Shown one piece after another: positions 30,921 to 38,834 of a DNA stretch of 64,000 nt. Origin of the DNA: Streptomyces albus subsp. chlorinus (GTDB lineage Bacteria > Actinomycetota > Actinomycetes > Streptomycetales > Streptomycetaceae); NCBI RefSeq assembly GCF_013302895.1, contig NZ_VJOK01000001.1, forward strand, positions 2,345,735 to 2,409,734. The letters run 5' to 3'. The notes under the pieces were generated by a model that saw only the letters and a list, made by a program, of their open reading frames with translations, had not been told where the DNA came from and made no database searches. The position numbers were made by a program, and so were the translations under genes. The number at the start of each line of letters is the position of its first letter. Position 1 is the first letter of the stretch.

Positions 30921-33900
30921 CCCGCCCAGCATCCCACGCCGCACCGACACCGGACCCCACTGCTCCCCGGAACCAGCCGCGGCAGCGCTGCGGCCGCACT
31001 GGGACAATGCCCTGGTGAGCGATGTACGACATGTGCTGGTGCTGCCCGACAGGGACGCCGCCGAGGAGGTGGCCGCGCAGCTGGAACTGCGCCTGGGGCT
31101 CGCCGAGGAACCCGAACTGGTCCGCGAGGCCCTGGCGGGCGAGGACGACGCCGAGGACGCCCAGTGGCTCGTGGTCCTCGAAGACCCGCGTGCCGAACAC
31201 GACCCCGCCGTGCTGGACTCCCTCGCCGCCGAGCACGACGGCTGGCTGGAGCGCGACTGAGACGCCCACCCACGACGTGGGACGCCGGCCCTTCCCCTCT
31301 CCCCGCGCCCGGAGCTGTCCACGTGCCCGGGCCTGTTTCCCGGCCCGGAGCTGTTTCCTCCTCCGAACCTGTTTCCGTCCCCGGATCCGTTTCGGCGCCC
31401 GCACCTGTTCCCGTACCCGGGCTGCCTCGTCGGGTCACCACGGCGGGGGTGCCGTCGGGACGTCGTACGAGGGCCAGTGAGCCGTGCCGGTCCGTCCGCG
31501 CGACCAGCGCCCCGGTGGCGGTCAACGCGCGCAGCGTCTCGGGGGCCGGGTGCCCGTACGGGTTCTCCCGCCCCGCCGAGACGAGGGCCACCCTGGGCCG
31601 CAACCGGCTCAGCAGCACCGGATCCTGGAAGCGTGAACCGTGGTGTGCCACCTTCAGCACCTCTGCCTGCGGCAGGTCGGGACGCAGTGCCAACAGGGCC
31701 CGCTGCGCGGCCGGTTCGAGATCCCCGGGCAGGAACACCCGGAGCCCCGCCGTCCGGACGAGCAGGGTGACGCTCGCGTCATTGGCGCCGCCTCCGCCCT
31801 CCTCCGTACGGCTCCCATCGGTACCGCCTCCGTCCGTGCCGCTCCGCCCGGCTGCGGGGGCCATTCCGGCCCTGCCGGTTCCTGCGGCCCTCTCGGTCCC
31901 GGCAGTGGCGGTACCGGCAGTGCCGGGGCGGGCCGTGCCGGGGCGGGCCGTGCCGGGGCGGGCCGTGCTGAGGTGTGGTGTGCCGGTGCGGGCTGCGTCG
32001 GTGTGTGCCGTGCCGACGGCGGCGTTGCCGCTCCCGCCGGAGGGGCCCCCGTCACCGGCCGCCGGTGACGGGGGCGGTGGCGGGTATGGCGGCGACGGCG
32101 GGGACGGTGTTGGTGACGGTGGCCATACGACCTCCCAACGCAGGTCCCCGGTATGCCTTCGCTCGCCCGCGTGCGCGGGGAGCACCGGCACCCCCGCCTG
32201 CCGGGCCGTCCTGCGGACGAACTCCGCCTGCCCCGGCGGCTCCGCCAGCCCCGTCGTCTGGATCGCCCCGATCTTCCGTCCCCGCAGCAGCCCCGGCAGC
32301 CCCGCCACGTGGTCGGCGTGGAAGTGGGTGAGCACCACCAGTGGGACCGACGTGACACCCAGCTCGCGCAGGCATCGGTCCACCGCGCGGGGTTCGGGTC
32401 CCGCGTCCACCACCACGGCGCCGCCCCCGCCACCGCGCTCCCCGTCGACGGCCAGCACCAACGCGTCCCCCTGCCCCACATCGCAGGCCACCATCCGCCA
32501 CCCCGTCGGCGGCCACCCCGTGAACGGACGCACCAGCGGCGCCGGTCGGAGCACCGCCACCAGCAGCACCAGGCCGCACGCGGCACACAGCCACGGCCGG
32601 TACGGCACTCGCAGCCGCACCGCCACCAACGCCAGCCCGCCCAGTACGGCTGCGAGCACCAGCGCCCCCGTCCAGGAGCCGGACCAGGCGATCTCCGCGC
32701 CGGGCAGCCCGGCTCCCGTCCGGGCGATGCCCGCGATGGCCTCCACCGGCCAGCTCGCCAGCCACGCGAGGCCCTCGGCCACCGGCATCGCCATCGGTGC
32801 CGTCACCAGCGCCGCGAAGCCCAGCACCGTGGCGGGCGCGACCGCGAACTCCGCCAGCAGGTTGCACGGCACAGCGACCAGGCTCACATGCGCCGCCGTC
32901 ACCGTGACCACCGGCGCGCACGCCACCTGCGCCGCCGCGGCAGCCGCCAGGGCCTCAGCGAGCCTGGCCGGACAGCCTCTGCGCCGCAGTGCCGCGGCCC
33001 AGCGGGGTGCGATCGTCAGCAGAGAAGCGGTCGCCAGGACGGAGAGCAGGAAGCCGAACTGCCGTGCGAGCCACGGATCGTAGAAGAGCAGCACGAGGAC
33101 GGCGGCCGCGAGCGCGGGCAGCAGCGACCGTCGCCGCCCGGTGCCGATCGCCCATACCGCGATCAGACCGCAGGCCGCTGCCCGCAGCACGCTCGGCTCC
33201 GGACGGCACACCACCACAAAGCCGAGCGTCAGCAGCCCGGCGACCACCGCCGTGGTGCGCAGTGGAAGGCCGAGCCGCGGCGCGAGCCCCCGGCGCTCCG
33301 CCCGGTGCGCGATGCCCGGCGGACCGATGAACAGCACCAACAAAATCGACAAACTCGCCCCGCTCACCGCGAGAAGGTGCGTCATATCGGTGGCGTGGAA
33401 GGCCTCGTCCAACTGCGGGCTGAGTCGCGAGGTGTCGCCGACCACGAGCCCTGGCAGCAGACCCCGCGCGTCCACGCCGAGGCCGTCGGTCGCGTCCCGC
33501 AGCCCCTCCCGCAGTTGCCCCGCGGCCCGTTGCAGCTGTGTCGGGCCCGCCTTGACCTTCGGCGGGCCCGGCCCGGTCCGCAGGACCACGGCGACATCCT
33601 GGCCTCCGCGCCGGTCCGCTGCGGGCCGCACCACCTCGGCGCGCACCGTGAGCCGTGTGGAGGGCAGCAGCCGCAGCCACGCGGCCCGCGTGCCACCTGC
33701 GGAGGATGCCGGTCCGGCCACCTCGCCCTGTGCCGATTCCCCTGTCTCTTCTCCTTTGTTCGCTTGTTCCGCATCTTTTGCCGCTTGTTCTGCCTCGTCT
33801 TCCCTCGCTTCCTCGTCGTGCTCCGGCCTGACCATCAGCAGCACCGGCGTGCGCAGCTCGGTGCGGGAACCGTCCTCGGCGAGGAGCGTGACCGCCTCCG

Positions 33901-34498
33901 CCTTGGCCACCACCACTCCGGCCGACTGCCGCGCTCCTCGTACCTGCGGCCGGGTCGCCCGTGGGTCCTTCGTGAGAGTGACCTCGACCGTCACCTCGGC
34001 TCCGGTCCCGGCCAGCCGCGGCAGCGGCCCTCTGTGCAGGTCGGCCGCGTGCAGCGCGGCACTCCCGCCGGCCGCCGCCGCGCACAGCAGACACGCCGCC
34101 GCACCGGCCCACAGCGTGCGGCCTCCGCCCCGCACGCCCCACCTCGCCCCTTGCCGCGGCTCCGACCGCGCTCCCCCGGACCCTCCTCCGGACCCTCGGA
34201 GCCCGGCTCGGCGCCGCCCCGAACGCCCCCGTTCCCGGAGCACCGGCACCAGCAGGGCCAGGCCGGCGAGGGCGCAAACGACGGCGCCTATCGCCGCCTT
34301 CGTCCCGGAGATTTCCAGGGCCATCGCCGCGGCTGCCCAGGCCGCCAGCGCGGGACCGACCAGCCGCAGGTCCTGCCGCTCCTCCGCTGCGGCCACCGGA
34401 TGGCCGGGTGAAGCAGAGGGGGAAGGCGCAGCAGAGGGAGCGGAGGCGGCAGCCGGGTGGGGCGGGACCGGCAGGACCGGCGGAGCACGGTGGCTCAT
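30872..34498 (-). CDS. comEC: ComEC/Rec2-type DNA uptake channel with metallo-hydrolase domain; unusual 3' extension
   Basis: A 1208-residue membrane protein. After a long cytoplasmic/periplasmic N-terminal part come about ten transmembrane segments of the Competence domain (about residues 370-650, with H-L-L-A-V-S-G-A-S-L near 375), then a metallo-beta-lactamase-fold domain (T-H-F-H-A-D-H-V-A-G near 724; V-A-H-H-G-S-R-F near 957). ComEC forms the inner-membrane channel for single-stranded DNA. The hydrolase domain is split by an insertion of about 120 residues containing R-P-G-T-A repeats. The conserved core ends near 31420, but the first stop is at 30872: about 180 extra residues run antisense through the gene at 31015-31260. 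The ATG overlaps the comEA stop. Confidence 0.85.
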   Translation of the reverse strand: MSHRAPPVLPVPPHPAAASAPSAAPSPSASPGHPVAAAEERQDLRLVGPALAAWAAAAMALEISGTKAAIGAVVCALAGLALLVPVLRERGRSGRRRAGLRGSGGGSGGARSEPRQGARWGVRGGGRTLWAGAAACLLCAAAAGGSAALHAADLHRGPLPRLAGTGAEVTVEVTLTKDPRATRPQVRGARQSAGVVVAKAEAVTLLAEDGSRTELRTPVLLMVRPEHDEEAREDEAEQAAKDAEQANKGEETGESAQGEVAGPASSAGGTRAAWLRLLPSTRLTVRAEVVRPAADRRGGQDVAVVLRTGPGPPKVKAGPTQLQRAAGQLREGLRDATDGLGVDARGLLPGLVVGDTSRLSPQLDEAFHATDMTHLLAVSGASLSILLVLFIGPPGIAHRAERRGLAPRLGLPLRTTAVVAGLLTLGFVVVCRPEPSVLRAAACGLIAVWAIGTGRRRSLLPALAAAVLVLLFYDPWLARQFGFLLSVLATASLLTIAPRWAAALRRRGCPARLAEALAAAAAAQVACAPVVTVTAAHVSLVAVPCNLLAEFAVAPATVLGFAALVTAPMAMPVAEGLAWLASWPVEAIAGIARTGAGLPGAEIAWSGSWTGALVLAAVLGGLALVAVRLRVPYRPWLCAACGLVLLVAVLRPAPLVRPFTGWPPTGWRMVACDVGQGDALVLAVDGERGGGGGAVVVDAGPEPRAVDRCLRELGVTSVPLVVLTHFHADHVAGLPGLLRGRKIGAIQTTGLAEPPGQAEFVRRTARQAGVPVLPAHAGERRHTGDLRWEVVWPPSPTPSPPSPPYPPPPPSPAAGDGGPSGGSGNAAVGTAHTDAARTGTPHLSTARPGTARPGTARPGTAGTATAGTERAAGTGRAGMAPAAGRSGTDGGGTDGSRTEEGGGGANDASVTLLVRTAGLRVFLPGDLEPAAQRALLALRPDLPQAEVLKVAHHGSRFQDPVLLSRLRPRVALVSAGRENPYGHPAPETLRALTATGALVARTDRHGSLALVRRPDGTPAVVTRRGSPGTGTGAGAETDPGTETGSEEETAPGRETGPGTWTAPGAGRGEGPASHVVGGRLSRAPASRRARRRGSPARRGRVRHAGLRGPRATGRPRRRPRPPGPRGPVRVPRRAPGAVPAARPPPRRRPCRAAPAHVVHRSPGHCPSAAAALPRLVPGSSGVRCRCGVGCWAGWLVRVRRPRTIRSPP
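31015..31260 (+). CDS. conserved 81-residue actinobacterial protein
   Basis: A small acidic protein beginning M-S-D-V-R-H-V-L-V-L-P-D-R-D-A-A and containing G-E-D-D-A-E-D-A-Q-W-L-V-V-L-E-D. I recognise this as a conserved hypothetical found between holA and comEC in Streptomyces; no function is known. The composition (alternating hydrophobic strands and acidic helices) suggests a compact alpha/beta fold. GACAAT at 31003-31008 ends 6 bases before the GTG start, the leaderless pattern. It lies entirely opposite the extended 3' end of the comEC frame, which is unusual and discussed separately. Confidence 0.75.
   Translation: MSDVRHVLVLPDRDAAEEVAAQLELRLGLAEEPELVREALAGEDDAEDAQWLVVLEDPRAEHDPAVLDSLAAEHDGWLERD
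31921..31965. repeat. three perfect 15-bp tandem repeats inside comEC
   Basis: TGCCGGGGCGGGCCG is repeated three times exactly, encoding A-R-P-G-T-A-R-P-G-T on the comEC strand within the insertion of the metallo-hydrolase domain. Confidence 0.9.
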
Positions 34499-36930
34499 GG
34501 GGTCACCTGCGGCTGGATGTCCGCGAACCGCTTCTCCCCGATGCCGTTCACTTCCTTGAGCTGGTCCACCGAGGTGAAGCCACCGTGCTCCGTGCGGTAA
34601 TCCACGATGTGCTGGGCCAGCACCGGGCCGACGCCAGGCAGGGTCTCCAACTGCTCCGGGGTTGCGGAGCTGAGGCTGACCGGGGCCCCGGAAGCGCCGC
34701 CCGCACCACCGGCAGCGGCTCCTCCGGCCGAAGCGGCACCCGGTGGGGGTGCCGCGGCGGCCCCACCCTTGCCCGGCTCTCCGACGACGATCTGCTCACC
34801 GTCCACGAGCAGCCTCGCCTGGTTCAGTTCGCTCGTGTCCGCGCCCTTGCGGAGCCCGCCCGCCGCGTCGAGCGCGTCGGCCACCCGCGAACCCGCGGGC
34901 AGGTGGTGCACCCCTGGATCGCGCACCTTTCCGGAGACGTCCACCACCAGACGCTTGCCCGAGGAGGCGCCGGGGGAGGCCGCGGGAACGCCACCGGCCA
35001 CGGCAGGGGCACCGCTGCCTTCCCGAGGGCGCGCGGAGGCGCCCTCGGTCGCACCCTGGGCACTCGGCACGGCCACCCCCTGGGGGCGCGCTGTCCAGAA
35101 GTGGTACGCCGCGAAGCCGACGGCGACGAGCAGCACCAGAGCGAGCGCCACCAGCGTCTTCGGCTCCACCCCGCAGCGCACCCGCAGCCACATCGGCAGC
35201 CGGTCCTCCAGCGCGAGCCCCCAGCGCTCCCGGAGCGACAGCCCGGACCGCTCCTCCCGCTCATCCGGTTCCACGAACTCCTCGCCCTCCCCGCGCCCGC
35301 CCCACCGCTCAGGTCCACCGCGCTCCCGGCCGGAGTCGCGCTCCCCACGGAACTCACGCCGGTGACGCCCGCTTTGCTCGCCGCGACCACCGTGCTCATC
35401 GCGGCCGTCTTCCTCACCGCGGCCGTCCTGCTCGCCACGGTCGCCTTGTTCGTCCCGGCCCCTCAGCCCGCTGCATCCGCCTGGGGCACCTTGCGCTTCG
35501 CTGTCGTCGGGCCCCTCACAGCCACCATGTCCCTCCCGGTTACCGCGCCCCGCCCGGTCGCCGCGATCGCCGGCGTCGCAGGGGTTTCGGGGGTTGCGAC
35601 GGTCGCAGGGGTTTCGGGGGTTGCGACGGTCGCCGGGATGGGTGCGGGCACCAATGCTCAGGGCCCCGCGATCACCGGGGGCGCCCCGATCGCCGGAGGC
35701 GTCGTGATCGCCGCTGTGGGCGTCATCGAAGGTGGCGAGGTCGTCCGGGCCGGCAAGGTCGCCGGGGTTGCCGTGCCGGCCGCGTTCCCCGCGCTCGTCC
35801 TCCTTGCCCCTCCCCCGCCATCCGCGCCCGCTCCGTGCCGTCTGCGCTTCGGCCTCAGCCTCCGTCTCGAAGAATCCCGCTCCCAACCGCCCCGGCTCGG
35901 AGCCGTCCCCGGGACCGGGCTCGTCGTCCTCCTCCCCTCGCCTCTCCCCTGCCGGAGGATCCGTGCGCATCGGTGGCTCCCACCGTGCCGAGAGCTCCAT
36001 CCGGCGCCGGTCCCCGGGCCGGGAACCCGCACCCGGGTGCCCTTCCCGCGCGCGCTCCCGGCTCCGGCGTACCGCCTCCCGTGCCGCGGCCAGGGCCTCT
36101 TCGCGGGGCATGACCGGGAAGTCCGGGTCCAGGGCCGGGTCTTCGACAAGGGATCGGGGCCCGGCAGGTGGCGGCGCAGCCGCGTCCGCTCCACCAGGTG
36201 GTGGCTCCGCGAGAAGTGACCGGGCACGCGTGGCCGCCGTACCCGGCTCGGGTGTCGTCCTTCGTGAGCTGAGCCGGAGCCGGTGCGCTCCCCGTCGGCC
36301 GGGCCCGGTGCCGGGATTGGTCCGGGGGCCTCGCGGCGGGCGTCGACGGGCCGGGCGCCTGCCCCGCACCTCGGTACGGGTGCCGGCGGCCTGGGCCGGT
36401 TCCGAGGCGAGGGCAGCTCCGCTCTCCGCGCGAGCCCTCCCCGGCTCGTGGGCCCTCTCCAGCTCGTGAGCCCTCTCCGACACATGGCCCCACCCCGGCG
36501 CATCGGCGCACCCCGGAGCATCGGCCAACTCCGGCACGCGGGCTCCGCCGGTCATCCCCTCGGCCCATCCCGGCACACCGCCCCAGCTGCCCGCGCCCCC
36601 GGCCCGCACCTCACCGCCGTCGGCCGCGCCTCCGCCGGCCGCACCCCCACGGGCCACATCACCGACCGCACCGCCACCGGAAACACCCCCACCGACCACG
36701 CCCCCGGACCACCCTTCGGCCCCACCACGCGGATGCCCCACCCCCGCACCGGCCCTGGCCCAGGCCCCGCCACCGGCGCCCCCGGCCGCACCGCCCGTAC
36801 TCATGGCAGCACCGCCCACGCCCCCAGCCGCACCACCCGCGCCCGTGGCAGCACCGCCCACATCCCCCGCCGCACCGCGGCCCGCCCCGGCCCGCCGGGT
36901 TTCCGCTCGTTGTCCCGCTCGTTCGCTCAT
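34495..36930 (-). CDS. comEA: ComEA-like DNA-binding protein with very long N-terminal region
   Basis: An 811-codon frame. The C-terminal third is a normal ComEA: transmembrane anchor at about 592-612, SLBB domain at about 658-720 (R-L-V-V-D-V-S-G-K-V-R-D-P-G-V), Gly/Ala linker, and a helix-hairpin-helix domain at about 751-811 (T-P-E-Q-L-E-T-L-P-G-V-G-P-V-L-A and V-N-G-I-G-E-K-R-F) that binds double-stranded DNA outside the membrane. The first about 580 residues are low-complexity Gly, Ala, Arg, Asp and Pro with two 9-residue repeats (D-R-R-N-P-R-N-P-C). ComEA proteins are usually 200-400 residues, so the true start may lie further inside. The stop overlaps the comEC start by 4 bp. Confidence 0.8.
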   Translation of the reverse strand: MSERAGQRAETRRAGAGRGAAGDVGGAATGAGGAAGGVGGAAMSTGGAAGGAGGGAWARAGAGVGHPRGGAEGWSGGVVGGGVSGGGAVGDVARGGAAGGGAADGGEVRAGGAGSWGGVPGWAEGMTGGARVPELADAPGCADAPGWGHVSERAHELERAHEPGRARAESGAALASEPAQAAGTRTEVRGRRPARRRPPRGPRTNPGTGPGRRGAHRLRLSSRRTTPEPGTAATRARSLLAEPPPGGADAAAPPPAGPRSLVEDPALDPDFPVMPREEALAAAREAVRRSRERAREGHPGAGSRPGDRRRMELSARWEPPMRTDPPAGERRGEEDDEPGPGDGSEPGRLGAGFFETEAEAEAQTARSGRGWRGRGKEDERGERGRHGNPGDLAGPDDLATFDDAHSGDHDASGDRGAPGDRGALSIGARTHPGDRRNPRNPCDRRNPRNPCDAGDRGDRAGRGNREGHGGCEGPDDSEAQGAPGGCSGLRGRDEQGDRGEQDGRGEEDGRDEHGGRGEQSGRHRREFRGERDSGRERGGPERWGGRGEGEEFVEPDEREERSGLSLRERWGLALEDRLPMWLRVRCGVEPKTLVALALVLLVAVGFAAYHFWTARPQGVAVPSAQGATEGASARPREGSGAPAVAGGVPAASPGASSGKRLVVDVSGKVRDPGVHHLPAGSRVADALDAAGGLRKGADTSELNQARLLVDGEQIVVGEPGKGGAAAAPPPGAASAGGAAAGGAGGASGAPVSLSSATPEQLETLPGVGPVLAQHIVDYRTEHGGFTSVDQLKEVNGIGEKRFADIQPQVTP
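35575..35628. repeat. two perfect 27-bp tandem repeats in comEA
   Basis: Two exact copies of a 27-base unit (starting GTCGCAGGGGTTTCG) encode two 9-residue repeats D-R-R-N-P-R-N-P-C on the minus strand. The frame is preserved. Confidence 0.85.
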
Positions 36931-36982
36931 GGGCAGCGACGGTAGGCAGCCTGGGCCCGGGTTGGTGATCTTGCTCGTTTTC

Positions 36983-37009
36983 TGTGGACAAGCCGCGAGT
37001 TGTGGACAA
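36983..37009 (-). promoter_or_regulatory. two exact DnaA boxes in tandem upstream of comEA
   Basis: TGTGGACAA occurs at 36983-36991 and 37001-37009; on the minus strand each reads TTGTCCACA, the preferred Streptomyces DnaA box. They have the same orientation and 18-bp spacing. The second is also the centre of the perfect palindrome GCGAGTTGT-GG-ACAACTCGC (36996-37015). The pair lies in the 88-bp space between the degV stop and the comEA start. Confidence 0.7.
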
Positions 37010-37018
37010 CTCGCTCAC

Positions 37019-37864
37019 TCATCTGAGGGAGAGCACAGCCCCCAGGAGCCCCGGTCCAGTGTGGGCGCCGATGACGGCGCCGACCTCGCTCACATGGAGT
37101 TCCCGCAAGCCCGGCACCCTGTTCCGGAAGCGCTCCGCGAGGTGGTGGGCGCGCTCGGCTGCGGCGAGGTGGTGCACGGCGATGTCCACCCGGGCGTCCC
37201 CGGCCCGCTCGACCACGATCTCCTCGAGCCTGGCCATGGCCCGCGAGGCGGTCCTGACCTTCTCCAGCATGCCGATCCGGCCGTCCTCGACCTCCAGCAG
37301 CGGCTTGACCGCGAGTGCGGAGCCCAGCAGGGCCTGTGCGGCGCCGATCCGGCCGCCCCGGCGCAGATAGTCCAGTGTGTCGACGTAGAAGACCGCCGAG
37401 GTGGCCTCGGCGCGCTTCCGCGCGGCCGTGACGGCATCGTCCAGGGATCCGCCCGCCTCGGCCGCGTCGGCAGCGGCCAGGGCGCAGAAGCCCAGCGCCA
37501 TCGCGACGACCCCGGTGTCCACGACCCGGACCGGGACGGGCGCGTCCTTGGCGGCCAGACAGGCGGCGTCGTACGTGCCCGAGAACTCGGCCGACAGGTG
37601 CAGCGAAACGATTCCCTCCGCCCCCGCCTCGGCAGCGGTGCGGTAGGCGCTCGCGAAGGTGTCGGGGCTGGGACGGGACGTGGTCACCGGGCGCCGCTCG
37701 CGCAGGGCGATCGCCAGCGAGCGGGCGGAGATCTCGGTGCCCTCCTCCAGAGCCTCGTCGCCGAGGACGACGGTCAGCGGCACGGCCGTGATCCCGTGCC
37801 GGCGCAGCGCCTCCGAGGGCAGATAGGCGGTGGAATCGGTGATGATCGCGAGAGGGCCGTGCAT
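37019..37864 (-). CDS. DegV-family fatty-acid-binding protein
   Basis: A 281-residue DegV protein. The family binds a fatty acid between two domains and, as FakB in Firmicutes, presents it to a DAK-type kinase. Typical elements are the N-terminal I-I-T-D-S-T-A-Y-L-P near residue 8, the T-S-R-P-S-P-D-T-F near 62, the L-S-A-E-F-S-G-T-Y near 90, and the D-T-L-D-Y-L-R-R-G-G-R-I-G near 160. TAGCCT (minus strand, 37872-37877) ends 7 bases before the ATG, so the gene is probably leaderless. No FakA-type kinase is visible in this window. The lipid-binding role is inferred from the family. Confidence 0.88.
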   Translation of the reverse strand: MHGPLAIITDSTAYLPSEALRRHGITAVPLTVVLGDEALEEGTEISARSLAIALRERRPVTTSRPSPDTFASAYRTAAEAGAEGIVSLHLSAEFSGTYDAACLAAKDAPVPVRVVDTGVVAMALGFCALAAADAAEAGGSLDDAVTAARKRAEATSAVFYVDTLDYLRRGGRIGAAQALLGSALAVKPLLEVEDGRIGMLEKVRTASRAMARLEEIVVERAGDARVDIAVHHLAAAERAHHLAERFRNRVPGLRELHVSEVGAVIGAHTGPGLLGAVLSLR

Positions 37865-37899
37865 GGAACGGAGGCTATCGGGCGGGTGAACGGGGCCGC

Positions 37900-38700
37900 T
37901 CAGGAGGCGCTCCGCGGGGGGCGCTTGCGGAACGCCGGGGCCGGTTCCGTCCGCTCGCGGTCGGCAGCCGGGTCGGTCAGCGAGGGGTCGAGCCCGTTCA
38001 GCCCCTGGGCGGACGGGCCCAGCTCGCGGGGGCGGGACCGGTCGGCAGGCTGCTCCGCCTGGGAGGTCCGCTCGCCGGGGCGCGTTCCGCCCGCCGGGCG
38101 CTCACCGGCGCCGCCGGATACCGCGCCGTCCGCCTCCGGTCCGGCCACCATCGGCCCGGAGTCCCAGTGGCGCAGCGCGCCGGCCTCCACGTCGATCCTG
38201 TCGCGCAGGGCGGACAAGCCCTCGCTGTCGAACCGGCTCGCACGGTCCTGGGCCGCGAAACGCAGCGAGTCCGCGGACTCCTTGATGTGTCTGACCCGCT
38301 CCCGTGCCTCGGGGAGCCGGGCCGAGATCCGCGCGCGGTCCGGCTCGCGCTCCATCAGCAGACGAAGCTCCCCGTCGAGCTGGCGGGCGTGCTCGTGGAG
38401 CTGGTCGAGCAGGCCGAGGGCCTCGGACAGGCCCGGGTCCTGGCGGGCGCCCGCCTCCAGCGCGGCCCGCGTGCCGTCGATGGAGGAGCGCAGCTCCAGG
38501 CGGAGCCGGGCGGCTTCACCGACCGGGCCGGGCTGTGCCGTACGGGCCTTGAGGGTGGTCTCCTCCACCGTGCGCCGCACCTGGGCTCCGGTGCGCTCCA
38601 CGCCGCGTTTGACGGCCCGGACGGCCCGGACCGTGACGATCGCGCCGAAGGCGAGGAAGGCCAGCAAGAGCACCAGCCCGATGAAGACTCCCACGTCCAC
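37900..38700 (-). CDS. conserved single-pass membrane protein with coiled coil
   Basis: A 266-residue protein with one N-terminal transmembrane segment (about residues 4-24, V-F-I-G-L-V-L-L-L-A-F-L-A), a long Arg/Glu/Leu-rich helical region with coiled-coil character (about 40-180) and a disordered Pro/Ser/Glu/Arg tail. The GTG start follows AAGGAGC. I know it only as a conserved Streptomyces protein of unknown function located between leuS and degV. The topology suggests an envelope-associated scaffold with its coiled coil in the cytoplasm, but there is no direct evidence. It precedes degV by 35 bp in the same direction. Confidence 0.65.
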   Translation of the reverse strand: MDVGVFIGLVLLLAFLAFGAIVTVRAVRAVKRGVERTGAQVRRTVEETTLKARTAQPGPVGEAARLRLELRSSIDGTRAALEAGARQDPGLSEALGLLDQLHEHARQLDGELRLLMEREPDRARISARLPEARERVRHIKESADSLRFAAQDRASRFDSEGLSALRDRIDVEAGALRHWDSGPMVAGPEADGAVSGGAGERPAGGTRPGERTSQAEQPADRSRPRELGPSAQGLNGLDPSLTDPAADRERTEPAPAFRKRPPRSAS

Positions 38701-38752
38701 AGGTCGCTCCTTGGTCCGTCCTCCGCACCGTCTCCGTTCAGCCTAAACGGGC

Positions 38753-38793
38753 GGGGGCGGCCGAGGGTTCCTCCAGAACCCCCAGCCGCCCCC
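38753..38793 (-). terminator. intrinsic terminator after leuS
   Basis: A long stem of two 18-base arms (38753-38770 and 38776-38793, with one mismatch region) around a 5-base loop, followed by CCGTTTA on the minus strand. It lies 42 bp after the leuS stop. Confidence 0.75.
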
Positions 38794-38834
38794 GAAACCT
38801 CCCGTAGGGGCCGGCCCGGCCGGGCCGGGATGCC

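Noticed and set aside
29508..33083. 1191-codon plus-strand frame
   Set aside because: It is antisense to holA and comEC and has no recognisable domain; its length comes from the high GC content. The same applies to long frames opposite comEA, the LytR-like gene, proA, proB, obgE and leuS.
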